Shown here: piece by piece, positions 33,595-45,271 of the stretch
Layout: every line of letters begins with the position of its first letter
How positions within the stretch are numbered: the stretch's first letter is position 1
Assembly: GCA_031273455.1 (NCBI GenBank)
Contig: JAISRZ010000046.1
Coordinates: forward strand, 1 to 49,868
Length of the DNA: 49,868 nt
From: Deltaproteobacteria bacterium
GTDB taxonomy: Bacteria > Desulfobacterota > Desulfarculia > Adiutricales > Adiutricaceae
Direction of reading: 5' to 3'
Program-made: the position numbers and the translations under genes
The notes under the pieces: model-generated
Databases searched by the model: none
The model's input: the letters and a program-made list of their open reading frames with translations, nothing else
What the model was told of the DNA's origin: nothing

Positions 33595-34746
33595 ATGACC
33601 CAACCCAGGATCTATTTGGACAACGCGGCTAGCTCCCCGGTTAGCCCACTGGCTCTGGAGGCCATGTGGCCCTTTTTTCGCGCGGACTTTGGGAACCCCT
33701 CGGCCATTCACAGTTATGGGCAAGCCGCGAAAAAAGCCTTGGAAGAGGCCCGGCGGAAGGTGGCCCTAGCCTTAGGGGCGAAATCCAGCGAGATCTTCTT
33801 TGTGTCCGGGGGCACGGAAAGCGATAACTGGGCCATCCAGAGCGCCGTTAAAATGGCTAAAGCCAAGGGCCGCCATATCGTGACCTCGGCTACGGAGCAT
33901 AACGCGGTTATCAAACCTCTGGAAGAGCTGGTTGGCCAAGGTTACGCGGTCACTTTCTTAAGACCCGATAAGCTCGGGCGAATCGACCCTTCCGCCTTAG
34001 AAGCCGCCCTTAGGGACGACACCATCTTAGTCTCTTTGGCCTTAGCCAATAACGTGGTCGGGACTATCCTGGATATCCCGGCTTTGGTTAAAGTGGCCAA
34101 GAAAAAAAAGGTTCTTTTCCATACTGACGCGGTCCAGGCGGTCGGGCATATCCCGGTTAACGTCCGGGACTTAGGGGTGGATCTCCTGTCCATCTCCGGG
34201 CATAAGTTCCATGGGCCCAAAGGGGTGGGGGTCTTATTCGCCAAGCTCCCCCGGTTGCCCCATCCCTATATCTTTGGCGGCGGTCAAGAGCGCGGCGGGC
34301 GCTCAGGCACGGAAAACGTCCCCGGGGCGGTGGGTTTAGCCGTGGCCTTGGAGGAGGCGGTTAGGGAGTTTCGATCTATAGACGCGCTCATCGCCTTAAG
34401 GGACCGGCTCATCGAGGGAACGCTAAAGATCGCAGGGGCCGAATTGACCGGGGATCCCGTCAACCGATTGCCCCAAATAGCCTCTTTTGTCTTTAGCGCT
34501 CTAAAGTCGAGCGTCCATCTCATTAACGCCATGAACGAAGTCGGTCTCTGCGCTAGCTCGGGCTCAGCTTGCTCCGCCGCCGCCAATGAGGCCTCCCACG
34601 TTTTAATGGCCATGGGTTACCCCAATAACCTGGCCCGGGCTTCTTTACGGCTCTCCCTATCGCGCTACAACACCCCGAAGGAAATCCAAACGGTCATTGA
34701 GCTCCTACCGAGCTTAGTCAATAAAGCCCGGGAAAAGGGCCGCTAA
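33595..34746 (+). CDS. Cysteine desulfurase (NifS/IscS family)
   Basis: A 383-residue PLP enzyme that takes sulfur from cysteine for Fe-S clusters or tRNA thiolation. It shows YLDNAASSP at the start, FGNPSAIHSYG, SGGTESDN, TEHNAV, the PLP lysine in SGHKFHGPKG (K ~204), GGGQERGGRSGTEN, and the catalytic cysteine in SSGSACSAA (C ~326). The catalytic loop is the NifS/IscS type. No scaffold (iscU or nifU) is adjacent; its operon partner is the metallophosphoesterase, so the cellular acceptor is unclear. Confidence 0.95.
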   Translation: MTQPRIYLDNAASSPVSPLALEAMWPFFRADFGNPSAIHSYGQAAKKALEEARRKVALALGAKSSEIFFVSGGTESDNWAIQSAVKMAKAKGRHIVTSATEHNAVIKPLEELVGQGYAVTFLRPDKLGRIDPSALEAALRDDTILVSLALANNVVGTILDIPALVKVAKKKKVLFHTDAVQAVGHIPVNVRDLGVDLLSISGHKFHGPKGVGVLFAKLPRLPHPYIFGGGQERGGRSGTENVPGAVGLAVALEEAVREFRSIDALIALRDRLIEGTLKIAGAELTGDPVNRLPQIASFVFSALKSSVHLINAMNEVGLCASSGSACSAAANEASHVLMAMGYPNNLARASLRLSLSRYNTPKEIQTVIELLPSLVNKAREKGR

Positions 34747-35244
34747 AAAGCGACCCGTTAAGCGCTTAGGGGTCTAACGGCTGAGCTAGGGGTGAGGCAG
34801 GGCTTAATCAGGGCAAGAAGGTCAAGAAGGGCTTAAAGCTATAATTAATAGCCTCCTAAACATTGGCGCCCCAGGTAGCCGGTTTTTAAGCGTTTTACGA
34901 CCATCCATAGAGCTGATGGAGGTCTTAACTGGAACCTCCGCCAGGGGCTAAAAAAGGGCCGAGGAAAAATTGTCTCCTTTAAGGTCAAGCGGCGCTCCTA
35001 TTAATTATATATTATTTATATTTTTTGGTTATGAGAAGTTGTTTATTTTATGGGCATTGGGGTTAGAGCCATTAGGCGTAAATGGCTTAACTGGCCGAAA
35101 ACCCGGTCAGGATGGCGAGGGGGCGCGCGGCCAAGTTCTAATAGATTAAAGGTTTTGAGGGCGAGCTAGGCGAGCGAGGCGAAGGGTCTTCTGGCTAGCC
35201 CGTCAACATTTCGGAAATAGGGCTAGCCAGAAGAGGGGTTAAGG
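34747..35244. other. Spacer between convergent desulfurase and reductase genes
   Basis: No gene is seen. It contains a small hairpin GGAGGT...ACCTCC (~34918-34939), an AT-rich stretch near 35000, and a long perfect inverted repeat (35187-35234). Confidence 0.6.
35187..35234. repeat. Perfect 15-bp inverted repeat after the reductase gene
   Basis: TCTTCTGGCTAGCCC (35187-35201) and its exact complement (35220-35234), with an 18-base loop, 10 bases past the reductase stop. It has no T run, so it is probably a 3' hairpin serving as a boundary or stabiliser. Confidence 0.75.
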
Positions 35245-36903
35245 TTATTTTAAATCGCCTTTAACTTGGCTATACAGACGGTAGCCCCCGCTTAAGTACA
35301 AGGCCGTAAAGCCGTTTTGAGAAAGGATCCGGGCGGCGATATAACTTCTTAAGCCACCTTCGCAGTTAACGTAGACCGGTTTAGCGCGATCCCAACCGGC
35401 TAGTTGGGCTCTTAGGGTTTTTAGGGGGACGTTGATAAACCCCGGCAAATGGCCCTGACTAAACTCATCCTCCCCGCGCACGTCCACTAATAAGGCCTCG
35501 CCGCTTTTGGGTAAATCGTCCACCTCCGACCAATGGAACTGTTTGGTTAAGTTATTGATCAGATCCTCAATCATAAACCCGACCATGTTGACCGGATCCT
35601 TAGCCGCCCCATAAGGCGGGGCGTAAGCTAGATCGAGGGCGGCGATTTCCTCGGGGGCCAATCTGGCCCTTAAGGCCACGGCTAAAACATCGATCCGCCG
35701 GTCCACCCCTTGGAGTCCCACGATCTGGGCCCCCAGGAGACGCCCTTTGTCCGTGTCAAACAAGACCTTAAGCCACATGGGTTTGGCCCCGGGATAATAG
35801 TTGACGTGGTCCGAGGCTAAAAGAAAGATCTTGTCATAAGCCACGCCCCGGGCTTTGGCGGCTTTTTCGCTCATCCCGGTTAAGGCCACGGTCAGATCAA
35901 AAACTTTAAGAATGGACGTGCCCACTGATCCTTCATACTTGGAGGGTAGACCGCAGATGTTGTCGGCGGCGATCCTGGCTTGCTTGGTGGCCGGGGCGGC
36001 TAAAGGAACCATGGCCGGAAGCCCAGTCACAAAGTCGGTGATCAAAGCCACGTCGCCCACGGCGTAGATATCTGGATCCGAAGTCATCATCTGACTATCG
36101 ACCACGATCCCACCCCGGTCATCCACCTTTAACCCAGCGTTTTTGGCTAGAGCGCTGTCTGGCCGAACGCCCACGGATAAAACCACCAGATCAGTCTTTA
36201 AGGTCCCGGTGTTCAGTTTTAAGTTTAGCCCACCCTCGGGGTTAAGGGTTATGGCCTCTAAACTGTTGTTTAAATACAGATTAACCCCAGCGGCCCGTAA
36301 AGCCGCGTGGACCATGGGGACCATATCCCGGTCTAAGATGGGCAGAACCTGATCGGACAGTTGGAGGATATTGACCTCTAAACTTAACGCCCGAAAGTTC
36401 TCGGCCAACTCTATACCGATAAAGCCGGCTCCCACTATGGTCGCGCTTTTGGGGTGGTTTTCCTTAACAAAGTCGATGATCCGGTCACCGTCCGGGATAG
36501 TTCTTAAGGTAAAAACGCCCGGGGAGTTAACGCCGGGCATGGGCGGCTTAAAAGGGGACCCGCCCGGGGCTAAGATGAGCTTATCGTAGCTTTCCGTATA
36601 TTCGTTTTCCCCGGCCAAGTCTTTAACCAAAACGGTTTTAGCCGCTGGGTCAATGGCCAGAGCCTCGGACCTAATCCGGACGTCAATGTTATAGCGGTTT
36701 TTGAGGCCTTGGGGATTTTGGAGGGTCAGTTTATCCCGGCCATCGACCAACCCGCCGATATAATAGGGCAAGCCGCAACCGCCGTAGGAAATATACTCGC
36801 CTTTTTCCAAGATGATGATTTCCGCGGACTCATCCAGTCTTCTAAGGCGGGTGGCCGCCGTGGCCCCGCCCGCGACCCCACCGATAATCACATATTTAGG
36901 CAT
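35245..36903 (-). CDS. cdr: CoA-disulfide reductase with C-terminal rhodanese domain
   Basis: A 552-residue flavoprotein. It has FAD-binding GGVAGGATAATRLRR at the start and the single active cysteine C43 in SYGGCGLPYY, a mark of CoA-disulfide reductase-type enzymes. A NAD(P)H-binding region (SATIVGAGFIGIELAENF, ~153-170) and a second FAD motif (DIYAVGDVA) follow. The last ~90 residues are a rhodanese domain with catalytic C514 in VNCEGGLRS. Such fusions reduce CoA disulfide, polysulfide or CoA persulfide with NAD(P)H, supporting redox balance and sulfur handling. The ATG has AAAGGAG seven bases upstream. It is a single gene with its own promoter. Confidence 0.94.
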   Translation of the reverse strand: MPKYVIIGGVAGGATAATRLRRLDESAEIIILEKGEYISYGGCGLPYYIGGLVDGRDKLTLQNPQGLKNRYNIDVRIRSEALAIDPAAKTVLVKDLAGENEYTESYDKLILAPGGSPFKPPMPGVNSPGVFTLRTIPDGDRIIDFVKENHPKSATIVGAGFIGIELAENFRALSLEVNILQLSDQVLPILDRDMVPMVHAALRAAGVNLYLNNSLEAITLNPEGGLNLKLNTGTLKTDLVVLSVGVRPDSALAKNAGLKVDDRGGIVVDSQMMTSDPDIYAVGDVALITDFVTGLPAMVPLAAPATKQARIAADNICGLPSKYEGSVGTSILKVFDLTVALTGMSEKAAKARGVAYDKIFLLASDHVNYYPGAKPMWLKVLFDTDKGRLLGAQIVGLQGVDRRIDVLAVALRARLAPEEIAALDLAYAPPYGAAKDPVNMVGFMIEDLINNLTKQFHWSEVDDLPKSGEALLVDVRGEDEFSQGHLPGFINVPLKTLRAQLAGWDRAKPVYVNCEGGLRSYIAARILSQNGFTALYLSGGYRLYSQVKGDLK

Positions 36904-36932
36904 GACTTACTCCTTTCGGTCATCTCTTAACC

Positions 36933-36961
36933 AATTTAAATCAAATCATTAAGAAAAACAA
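36933..36961 (-). promoter_or_regulatory. Promoter of cdr
   Basis: On the minus strand TTGTTT (36956-36961), 17-base spacer, TAAATT (36933-36938), 30 bases before the start codon. Confidence 0.5.
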
Positions 36962-37081
36962 GCGTTAGTTCTGGAGAGCGGCGGTTTTCACCGCGCCATA
37001 AGAAAATCCCAATAAGAAAATCCCTGGGGAGCTAATTTAATGAGGACAATTTTATACATCCTGTGGTTAAATAACTGGTGA

Positions 37082-37111
37082 TTTACAGTCATGGTTCGGG
37101 TAAAATATAAA
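37082..37111 (+). promoter_or_regulatory. Promoter of the mntA-like gene
   Basis: TTTACA (37082-37087), 18-base spacer, TATAAA (37106-37111), about 50 bases before the ATG. Confidence 0.45.
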
Positions 37112-37160
37112 AATTCGCTGGGTCAGGCCTAACCGCGCTCGTACCGCCTGAAGGTAAGTT

Positions 37161-37487
37161 ATGATCTATACATTAGAACAAATCAAAGAACTTGTCGCGC
37201 CAATAGCGGAAAAATATAAATTAAAAGCGCTCTGGGTTTTTGGTTCTTACGCCCGGGGAGAAGCGACTGAGGCTAGTGATGTTGATTTTTTAATTGATTA
37301 TACAGATTCAACAATAGTTACTTTACTTGATTTCAATCGTATTGACAATGAATTTGAAGAAGTTATCAATCGAAAGATTGATTTAATCTCTACAAACGCT
37401 GTATTTAATCGTCAATCGGTTGTAGATGATCCTGAATTTGTTAATTCTATCACTCGAGATAGGAAAATAATTTATGGTAAAAGCTGA
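37161..37487 (+). CDS. mntA: MntA-type minimal nucleotidyltransferase (antitoxin)
   Basis: A 108-residue nucleotidyltransferase with the core GSYARGEATEASDVDFLID (residues ~32-50): the GSxARGE turn and the two Asp of the catalytic site. In HepT/MntA modules this protein adds AMP to the HepT ribonuclease and so disarms it. Its 3' end overlaps by 14 bases an ATG that starts like HepT (MVKAD), the usual arrangement, but the HepT body is missing. The start ATG has AAGG six bases upstream. Composition is AT-rich compared with core genes, suggesting acquisition. Confidence 0.88.
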   Translation: MIYTLEQIKELVAPIAEKYKLKALWVFGSYARGEATEASDVDFLIDYTDSTIVTLLDFNRIDNEFEEVINRKIDLISTNAVFNRQSVVDDPEFVNSITRDRKIIYGKS

Positions 37488-37617
37488 TATTATGCGATTT
37501 TGGCTAAGATATGGGCCATTCACCTCCACCTTCACCTACGTCAGGGCCCTGGCTGATTTTACTCACGAACCTTTTTTACTCACGAACCTCTCGCCAGCCA
37601 AAAAACTAGCCATCTAG
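37474..37617 (+). pseudogene. HepT remnant, toxin lost after a few codons
   Basis: An ATG overlapping the end of mntA opens MVKADIMRFWLRYG, whose first residues resemble HepT N-termini. It then runs into unrelated sequence with a short duplication (TTACTCACGAACCT twice, 37557-37590) and ends at a TAG after 47 codons. A full HepT is ~110-140 residues. The toxin is therefore lost, leaving the antitoxin alone. Confidence 0.5.
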
Positions 37618-37885
37618 CGTCTTAAAATCTAACCTTAAACTTTAAATATTCTTTTAACTGTCTTGGTTATTTGATTTTAGGCCCGAAATACTTAAATCAT
37701 CTAATAACAATCATATTTAGAAGACTATGTCTGATATTATAAACGAGAGCCGCCAATCCGCCATCCCGCTTGGTTGTTAAACGTTAGGTTAAAGGGTAAG
37801 GGGAAGGTTTACCAACCCCTTAAAGGCCAGAGGCTAAGCTGACCCCCTAACTTCATAGACCCTGAAACCAGGCCTATTACCGCAC
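37618..37885. other. Spacer after the broken toxin gene
   Basis: AT-rich at first, then GC-richer toward pyrG. I see no gene and no convincing terminator for the pyrG transcript. Confidence 0.5.
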
Positions 37886-41112
<3,227 letters not shown>

Positions 41113-41134
41113 AAGCGCCTTATGGTGTTTAGAG

Positions 41135-41165
41135 AAAAAAGTTAACTCCCAAAAAAGGGAGTTAA
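41135..41165 (-). terminator. Terminator or attenuator between tamB and guaA
   Basis: On the minus strand a perfect 9-bp stem, TTAACTCCC-TTTTTT-GGGAGTTAA, is followed by CTTTTTT. It sits 50 bases after the tamB stop and only 22 bases before the guaA ATG. There is no room for a promoter between it and guaA, so it must lie in the guaA leader and may control entry into guaA-pyrG. Confidence 0.75.
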
Positions 41166-41214
41166 AAACAGAAATGGTTATTCTAGTAAGCCAAATAAAG
41201 GCCACAATTAGTGA

Positions 41215-44200
41215 TTAATAATCTTTTTTCCAACCCAAACCCACCCGGCTGGAACGGGTGGTGGTCTTGGACTCCAGGTTAACGCTGGGGGTTAACTCCA
41301 CCTCAACGCGGACCCCGGTGCTGTTTTGCCCGAGGTTCTGCTCTAAGCCCACGTAAACCCGCTCGCTTAAGTATTTCCCGGCCTCAATGGTGGTCTGGGA
41401 GGTGGACTCCTCTTTGCGGTCGTTATCTAAGTTTAAGTTTTCCCGAAAGCTATTCCCCTTTAAGATCCTCTGGTCGTTTCCAGTACTGGTTTCCCCGACC
41501 CGTAAAACCGAAAGCCCTAAAGTGTCCCGCACGGTGTTTAGGGGCGTTAAAAGATCCATCTTCGGGCCAATCCCGGTAAGCGTTCTTAAGCTATTAGCCA
41601 ATTGCAAAGTTTCCACTCGGCTTAATTGGGAGGAGCTTTTGCCAAAGAGGATCTGGGCTAAGATCTCATCCGGGGGCCGGGGGGGCTGACTTTCTAAACT
41701 AACCCGAGGGGAGTCCTTGGTCCCGGAGACTCTAATCATGGCTAAAACCTCGCTGGCCTGGCGGGTTAGCTCTAAGTTTAAAGAGGGGTTAATGACGGTG
41801 GACTCGTAAAAACGGATCTCCCCTTGGGCGATGGTGAACTGCTTAGCCAGTAACTCTAGGTACCCTCGAACCGGTTGGATATAACCGGAAATCATGGGGG
41901 AGCTGGCCGAGCCGGTTAAGCGCAACCGCCCGCGCCACTCGCTGTCTAAACCCCGACCCCGGATATAGAACTGGTTAGGAAAATCAATGGTTAAATCCAG
42001 ATCCAATGGGGAGCCACCGTTATTTTCTTTATCCCCGATTTCCAAGGTTTTAACCGCCGGGCCGCCAAACCCTTGGGCTAAAGAGATCTCGGCTTTTTCC
42101 ACCACCGCTTGGGCCGTCAGCTTTAAGGCCGTTAAAGGGCCCTCTAAAGTGGCCAAGGCCGAGACGGTCATGACCAAATCATCGCGGTGTAAGGGGCTTA
42201 AGTGATCCAACTGGACCCGGGCCTTTAAGCTCGGCGGCGAGGCCTTGGGGCTAATGGTTCCCTCAAGACCCAAGCGACCGTGGCCCCCGTCCCGAGCCTC
42301 AGCTAAGAGCTTAATTTCCCCTTTCTCATCCAGCTGCCCGGAAAAGTTTAAGCCCGTTAAGGTTAAACCCGTGGCCGGATCCTGGAACCCCCCTTTAACC
42401 AGATAAGCGGTTAAAGCCGTTTTGGGTTGGGCCAAGGACCCCGTGACCTTAACTTTGAGATCGACTTCGCCCTTTAAGGCCATGTCCTCTTGGCCGGTCA
42501 ATAACCATAAGCGACTGGCTGGCCCCCGAAAGGCCGCGTCCACGATTAAGGGCCCACTAGGGTTGGGCTCCACTAAGTCGCCAGTCGCTTTAAAGGGGGC
42601 CTGGAAGGTCGCTTGGATGGGTTTAGGGCTACTGGGCCAAGTTAGTTTGGCCTCGCCCTTTAAGGACCCATTAACTAACTCGCCCTTGGAGGTTAGGGTC
42701 AAGATGGGCGGCCCCGCTAAAACGGTTTTCAGCTCATAACCGCCCCGGCCATTATTATAGTTGGCTTTGAGATCCACTTGGCCATTGGGGCCGGAAAAAA
42801 TATCCTCGCTTAAAAGGTTTAAGGGGAGCCCAGTGGCTTCCACTTTGGCCGTTAAGGGCGTTACCCCGCCGGTATGGCCAGTTAGGTTAATCCGCCCGCC
42901 TTGGCTAAGGCTAAAGGCCAAATCGCTAAAGCTAACCCCGTCTTGAAGATCCAAGCGAGCCTCCCGGGTTAAGGCCAGGGATCCTTTTATCTGCGGGGGA
43001 TCCACCAAGAGCTTTTTAAGCGCTACGGTCCGGTCTTTTAAGTTATAACCGCCCTCAAGGTTAAGAAGATCCCCGGTCGGGCCAATTAAGCGGGCTTTAA
43101 GGTCCCCCATTAGACCTTCCCGCCAGAGCCCGGAGCCGGTTAAGTGGATTTCCCCGCTTTTTAGGGCGAGGGGCCCGATCTGACCCGGGCCTTGGGTTAA
43201 ATCGAGCTTTAAGTTGGCTTTTTCGGCCACTATGGAGGTCACCTTTAAGCTCGTCCCTTTTAACGCCAGAGTCTCGCCTAACTTAACCTCCGGCAGATCC
43301 AAACTAGCCTCAAGTAAAGGGCTCAGGCCTTTGGCCACCTTAATTTCCAGTAAAGCCGGGGCCCCGGCTAAAGGTTGGCCCGTTAAATCGCCCAGTAACT
43401 TCCAGTCTAAAACTTGGGCCGTTAAAGACCCATTAACTAAGGGCGGTTCCCCGGGTTTAACGGCTAGCTTAAGGTCATCGCTTTGGGCGCTAACCCCAGG
43501 GGCGGATAAGTTAAAACCGCTTAAATCCAAAGAAAAATCCCCGGGGCTCACGGCTAAATCCACCTTGGCCGTTAGATCTAAGGGAGCTTTAGGGTTAGTG
43601 GCCTTAGCTTTTAAATCAGCCTTTAAATGGGTATTAGGGCTGTTATTTTGGTATTGGCCCCGTAAAAACAAGTCCAGATCCGTGAACGGGCCGCTCGGGT
43701 TATTGAGCTTCGGGCTCGTTAAACTTAACTCAAAATCCAAGGCCTTAATTAAGCCCTTAACCTTATAATCAGCCTTAATCGGCCCCTCCCAGCCCGGGGC
43801 TAAGGGCGAAAGATTGGCGAGTTTAAGGTCCCCATTGGCCGTTAATTGGCCGCTTTTAACCTCGCGAGTTAAGGATAAATCAGTTTCAAAGGCCCCTGGT
43901 TGGGGCGCGGTGGGGGCTATTTTACTTAATAAAGGATAAAGAGCGTTCTTTTCCTCGACCTTAATATTGGCCGAAACAATTTGTTTTACCGGCCCAACCT
44001 GACCATTAATTATAGCGCTAAACCCGAAAGAAGTTAAGTCTAAATGGTTAATTTCCCAAATATCCTCTTGATTCCGGGCCGCGACCACGAGGTTAATCGG
44101 CTCCTCATTCCCCCGCCACATCTCCCCAGGGGTGAAGGACGCCTCAAAATTAATGGCGAGATTTGAGTCCTTAAAAGCGAGGTTAAAAGCTGGGCTATTC

Positions 44201-45264
44201 AGTTTAACCAAGGGATTTAAAGCGGATAATTGGCCGCTAAACTCCTTATCTTGGGCCGTAACCTTAGCGATTAAAACTAAAGGGGACTCGGGATCAAGGG
44301 GCCCTAATTCGGGGATAAGGAGTAAAAACTCTGGGGGAATGATTTTCGCTAAAGTCTTTAGCTCAATATTAGCCTTATAATCCGGCGTTAGGGCGATATC
44401 CTGAAACAATAAGCCGGTCTTCCCTTGGAACTTAAGATCCGCCGTGACTAGGGCGGTCTTTTGAGGCTCGGCGGTTTCGTTAGCGATAGAACCGGTGGAG
44501 CCGACTAAGGCTAAGGATCCTTCCCAGTTGGTTAAGGGACCTTGACCTAAGACCGTTAAGGTTAAGATTGGCGGTAAATCAGGCCGAGGGCCGGTGAAAA
44601 AACCATCTTGATCTTTAAAAACTAAGTTAAGATCAAAGGTCTCCGGGTCATTGGGGCTAAGTCGGTCTAATATTCCCTTTAAAACTAACCCCCGACCGGT
44701 GGCGTCCTTTAAGCTAGCGTCTAAGTTAAAGGTTAGTTGGTTATCGATAAAGGCCACTTGGGCGTCTAAACCCACTAAAGCTTGGTCCCCAGGCTGGGCC
44801 GGGTTAATGGCTTTCCCTTCGATTAAGCTATTGGTGAGGGTGACTTGGGTCTCAATGTCCAGAGGGAGGGCAAAGGGTTCTTTAGACTTATCTTTAGGCT
44901 TAGGTTTTAGCTCCGGGCGTCTTAATAGATCGACCTCGTCTAAGGTCACCGCCGCGCTTAAGCGTTTTTTTAGTAAAGCTAGGCCCTTGATGTCCAGATC
45001 CAAACTCCCCACGGTTAAAAAAGGGCCATTTTTATCGGCTAAGCTAACGTCCTTAGCCGCGACCTTAAAGGGTAAGGGTCCTATAAAGGAGCTAACGGTT
45101 AAGGTTAGATCTTGGGCCGCTAGGGCTTTTTGGATTTCTTCGAAGACCAGTTTTTCCCCGGCCTTGGAGCGTAAGAAGAGGAAAACCCCGCTAAGGCTAA
45201 CTATGACCAGAAGAAGAGCGCTTAAAACAAGGATTTTGACCGTCTTAAAACGGGGTTTTTTCAT
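41215..45264 (-). CDS. tamB: TamB-like translocation and assembly protein
   Basis: A 1349-residue protein anchored by one N-terminal membrane segment (LVLSALLLVIVSLSGVFLFL) and followed by a very long beta-rich body typical of AsmA-like lipid-transfer bridges. The C-terminal TamB domain is clear: GYIQPVRGYLELLAKQFTIA, then GEIRFYESTVINPSLNLEL, PPDEILAQILFGKSSSQLS and an ending GVRVEVELTPSVNLES...VGLGWKKDY. TamB spans the periplasm and works with TamA in outer-membrane protein or phospholipid transport. The frame has eight more codons upstream, but GAGGCGGCT before the ATG at 45264 marks the start, 7 bases after the tamA stop. Confidence 0.92.
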   Translation of the reverse strand: MKKPRFKTVKILVLSALLLVIVSLSGVFLFLRSKAGEKLVFEEIQKALAAQDLTLTVSSFIGPLPFKVAAKDVSLADKNGPFLTVGSLDLDIKGLALLKKRLSAAVTLDEVDLLRRPELKPKPKDKSKEPFALPLDIETQVTLTNSLIEGKAINPAQPGDQALVGLDAQVAFIDNQLTFNLDASLKDATGRGLVLKGILDRLSPNDPETFDLNLVFKDQDGFFTGPRPDLPPILTLTVLGQGPLTNWEGSLALVGSTGSIANETAEPQKTALVTADLKFQGKTGLLFQDIALTPDYKANIELKTLAKIIPPEFLLLIPELGPLDPESPLVLIAKVTAQDKEFSGQLSALNPLVKLNSPAFNLAFKDSNLAINFEASFTPGEMWRGNEEPINLVVAARNQEDIWEINHLDLTSFGFSAIINGQVGPVKQIVSANIKVEEKNALYPLLSKIAPTAPQPGAFETDLSLTREVKSGQLTANGDLKLANLSPLAPGWEGPIKADYKVKGLIKALDFELSLTSPKLNNPSGPFTDLDLFLRGQYQNNSPNTHLKADLKAKATNPKAPLDLTAKVDLAVSPGDFSLDLSGFNLSAPGVSAQSDDLKLAVKPGEPPLVNGSLTAQVLDWKLLGDLTGQPLAGAPALLEIKVAKGLSPLLEASLDLPEVKLGETLALKGTSLKVTSIVAEKANLKLDLTQGPGQIGPLALKSGEIHLTGSGLWREGLMGDLKARLIGPTGDLLNLEGGYNLKDRTVALKKLLVDPPQIKGSLALTREARLDLQDGVSFSDLAFSLSQGGRINLTGHTGGVTPLTAKVEATGLPLNLLSEDIFSGPNGQVDLKANYNNGRGGYELKTVLAGPPILTLTSKGELVNGSLKGEAKLTWPSSPKPIQATFQAPFKATGDLVEPNPSGPLIVDAAFRGPASRLWLLTGQEDMALKGEVDLKVKVTGSLAQPKTALTAYLVKGGFQDPATGLTLTGLNFSGQLDEKGEIKLLAEARDGGHGRLGLEGTISPKASPPSLKARVQLDHLSPLHRDDLVMTVSALATLEGPLTALKLTAQAVVEKAEISLAQGFGGPAVKTLEIGDKENNGGSPLDLDLTIDFPNQFYIRGRGLDSEWRGRLRLTGSASSPMISGYIQPVRGYLELLAKQFTIAQGEIRFYESTVINPSLNLELTRQASEVLAMIRVSGTKDSPRVSLESQPPRPPDEILAQILFGKSSSQLSRVETLQLANSLRTLTGIGPKMDLLTPLNTVRDTLGLSVLRVGETSTGNDQRILKGNSFRENLNLDNDRKEESTSQTTIEAGKYLSERVYVGLEQNLGQNSTGVRVEVELTPSVNLESKTTTRSSRVGLGWKKDY

Positions 45265-45271
45265 AGCCGCC

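Noticed and set aside
41113-41205. 31-codon N-terminal extension of guaA
   Set aside because: It translates through the terminator-like hairpin and is not GMP-synthase-like; the internal ATG has a ribosome site.
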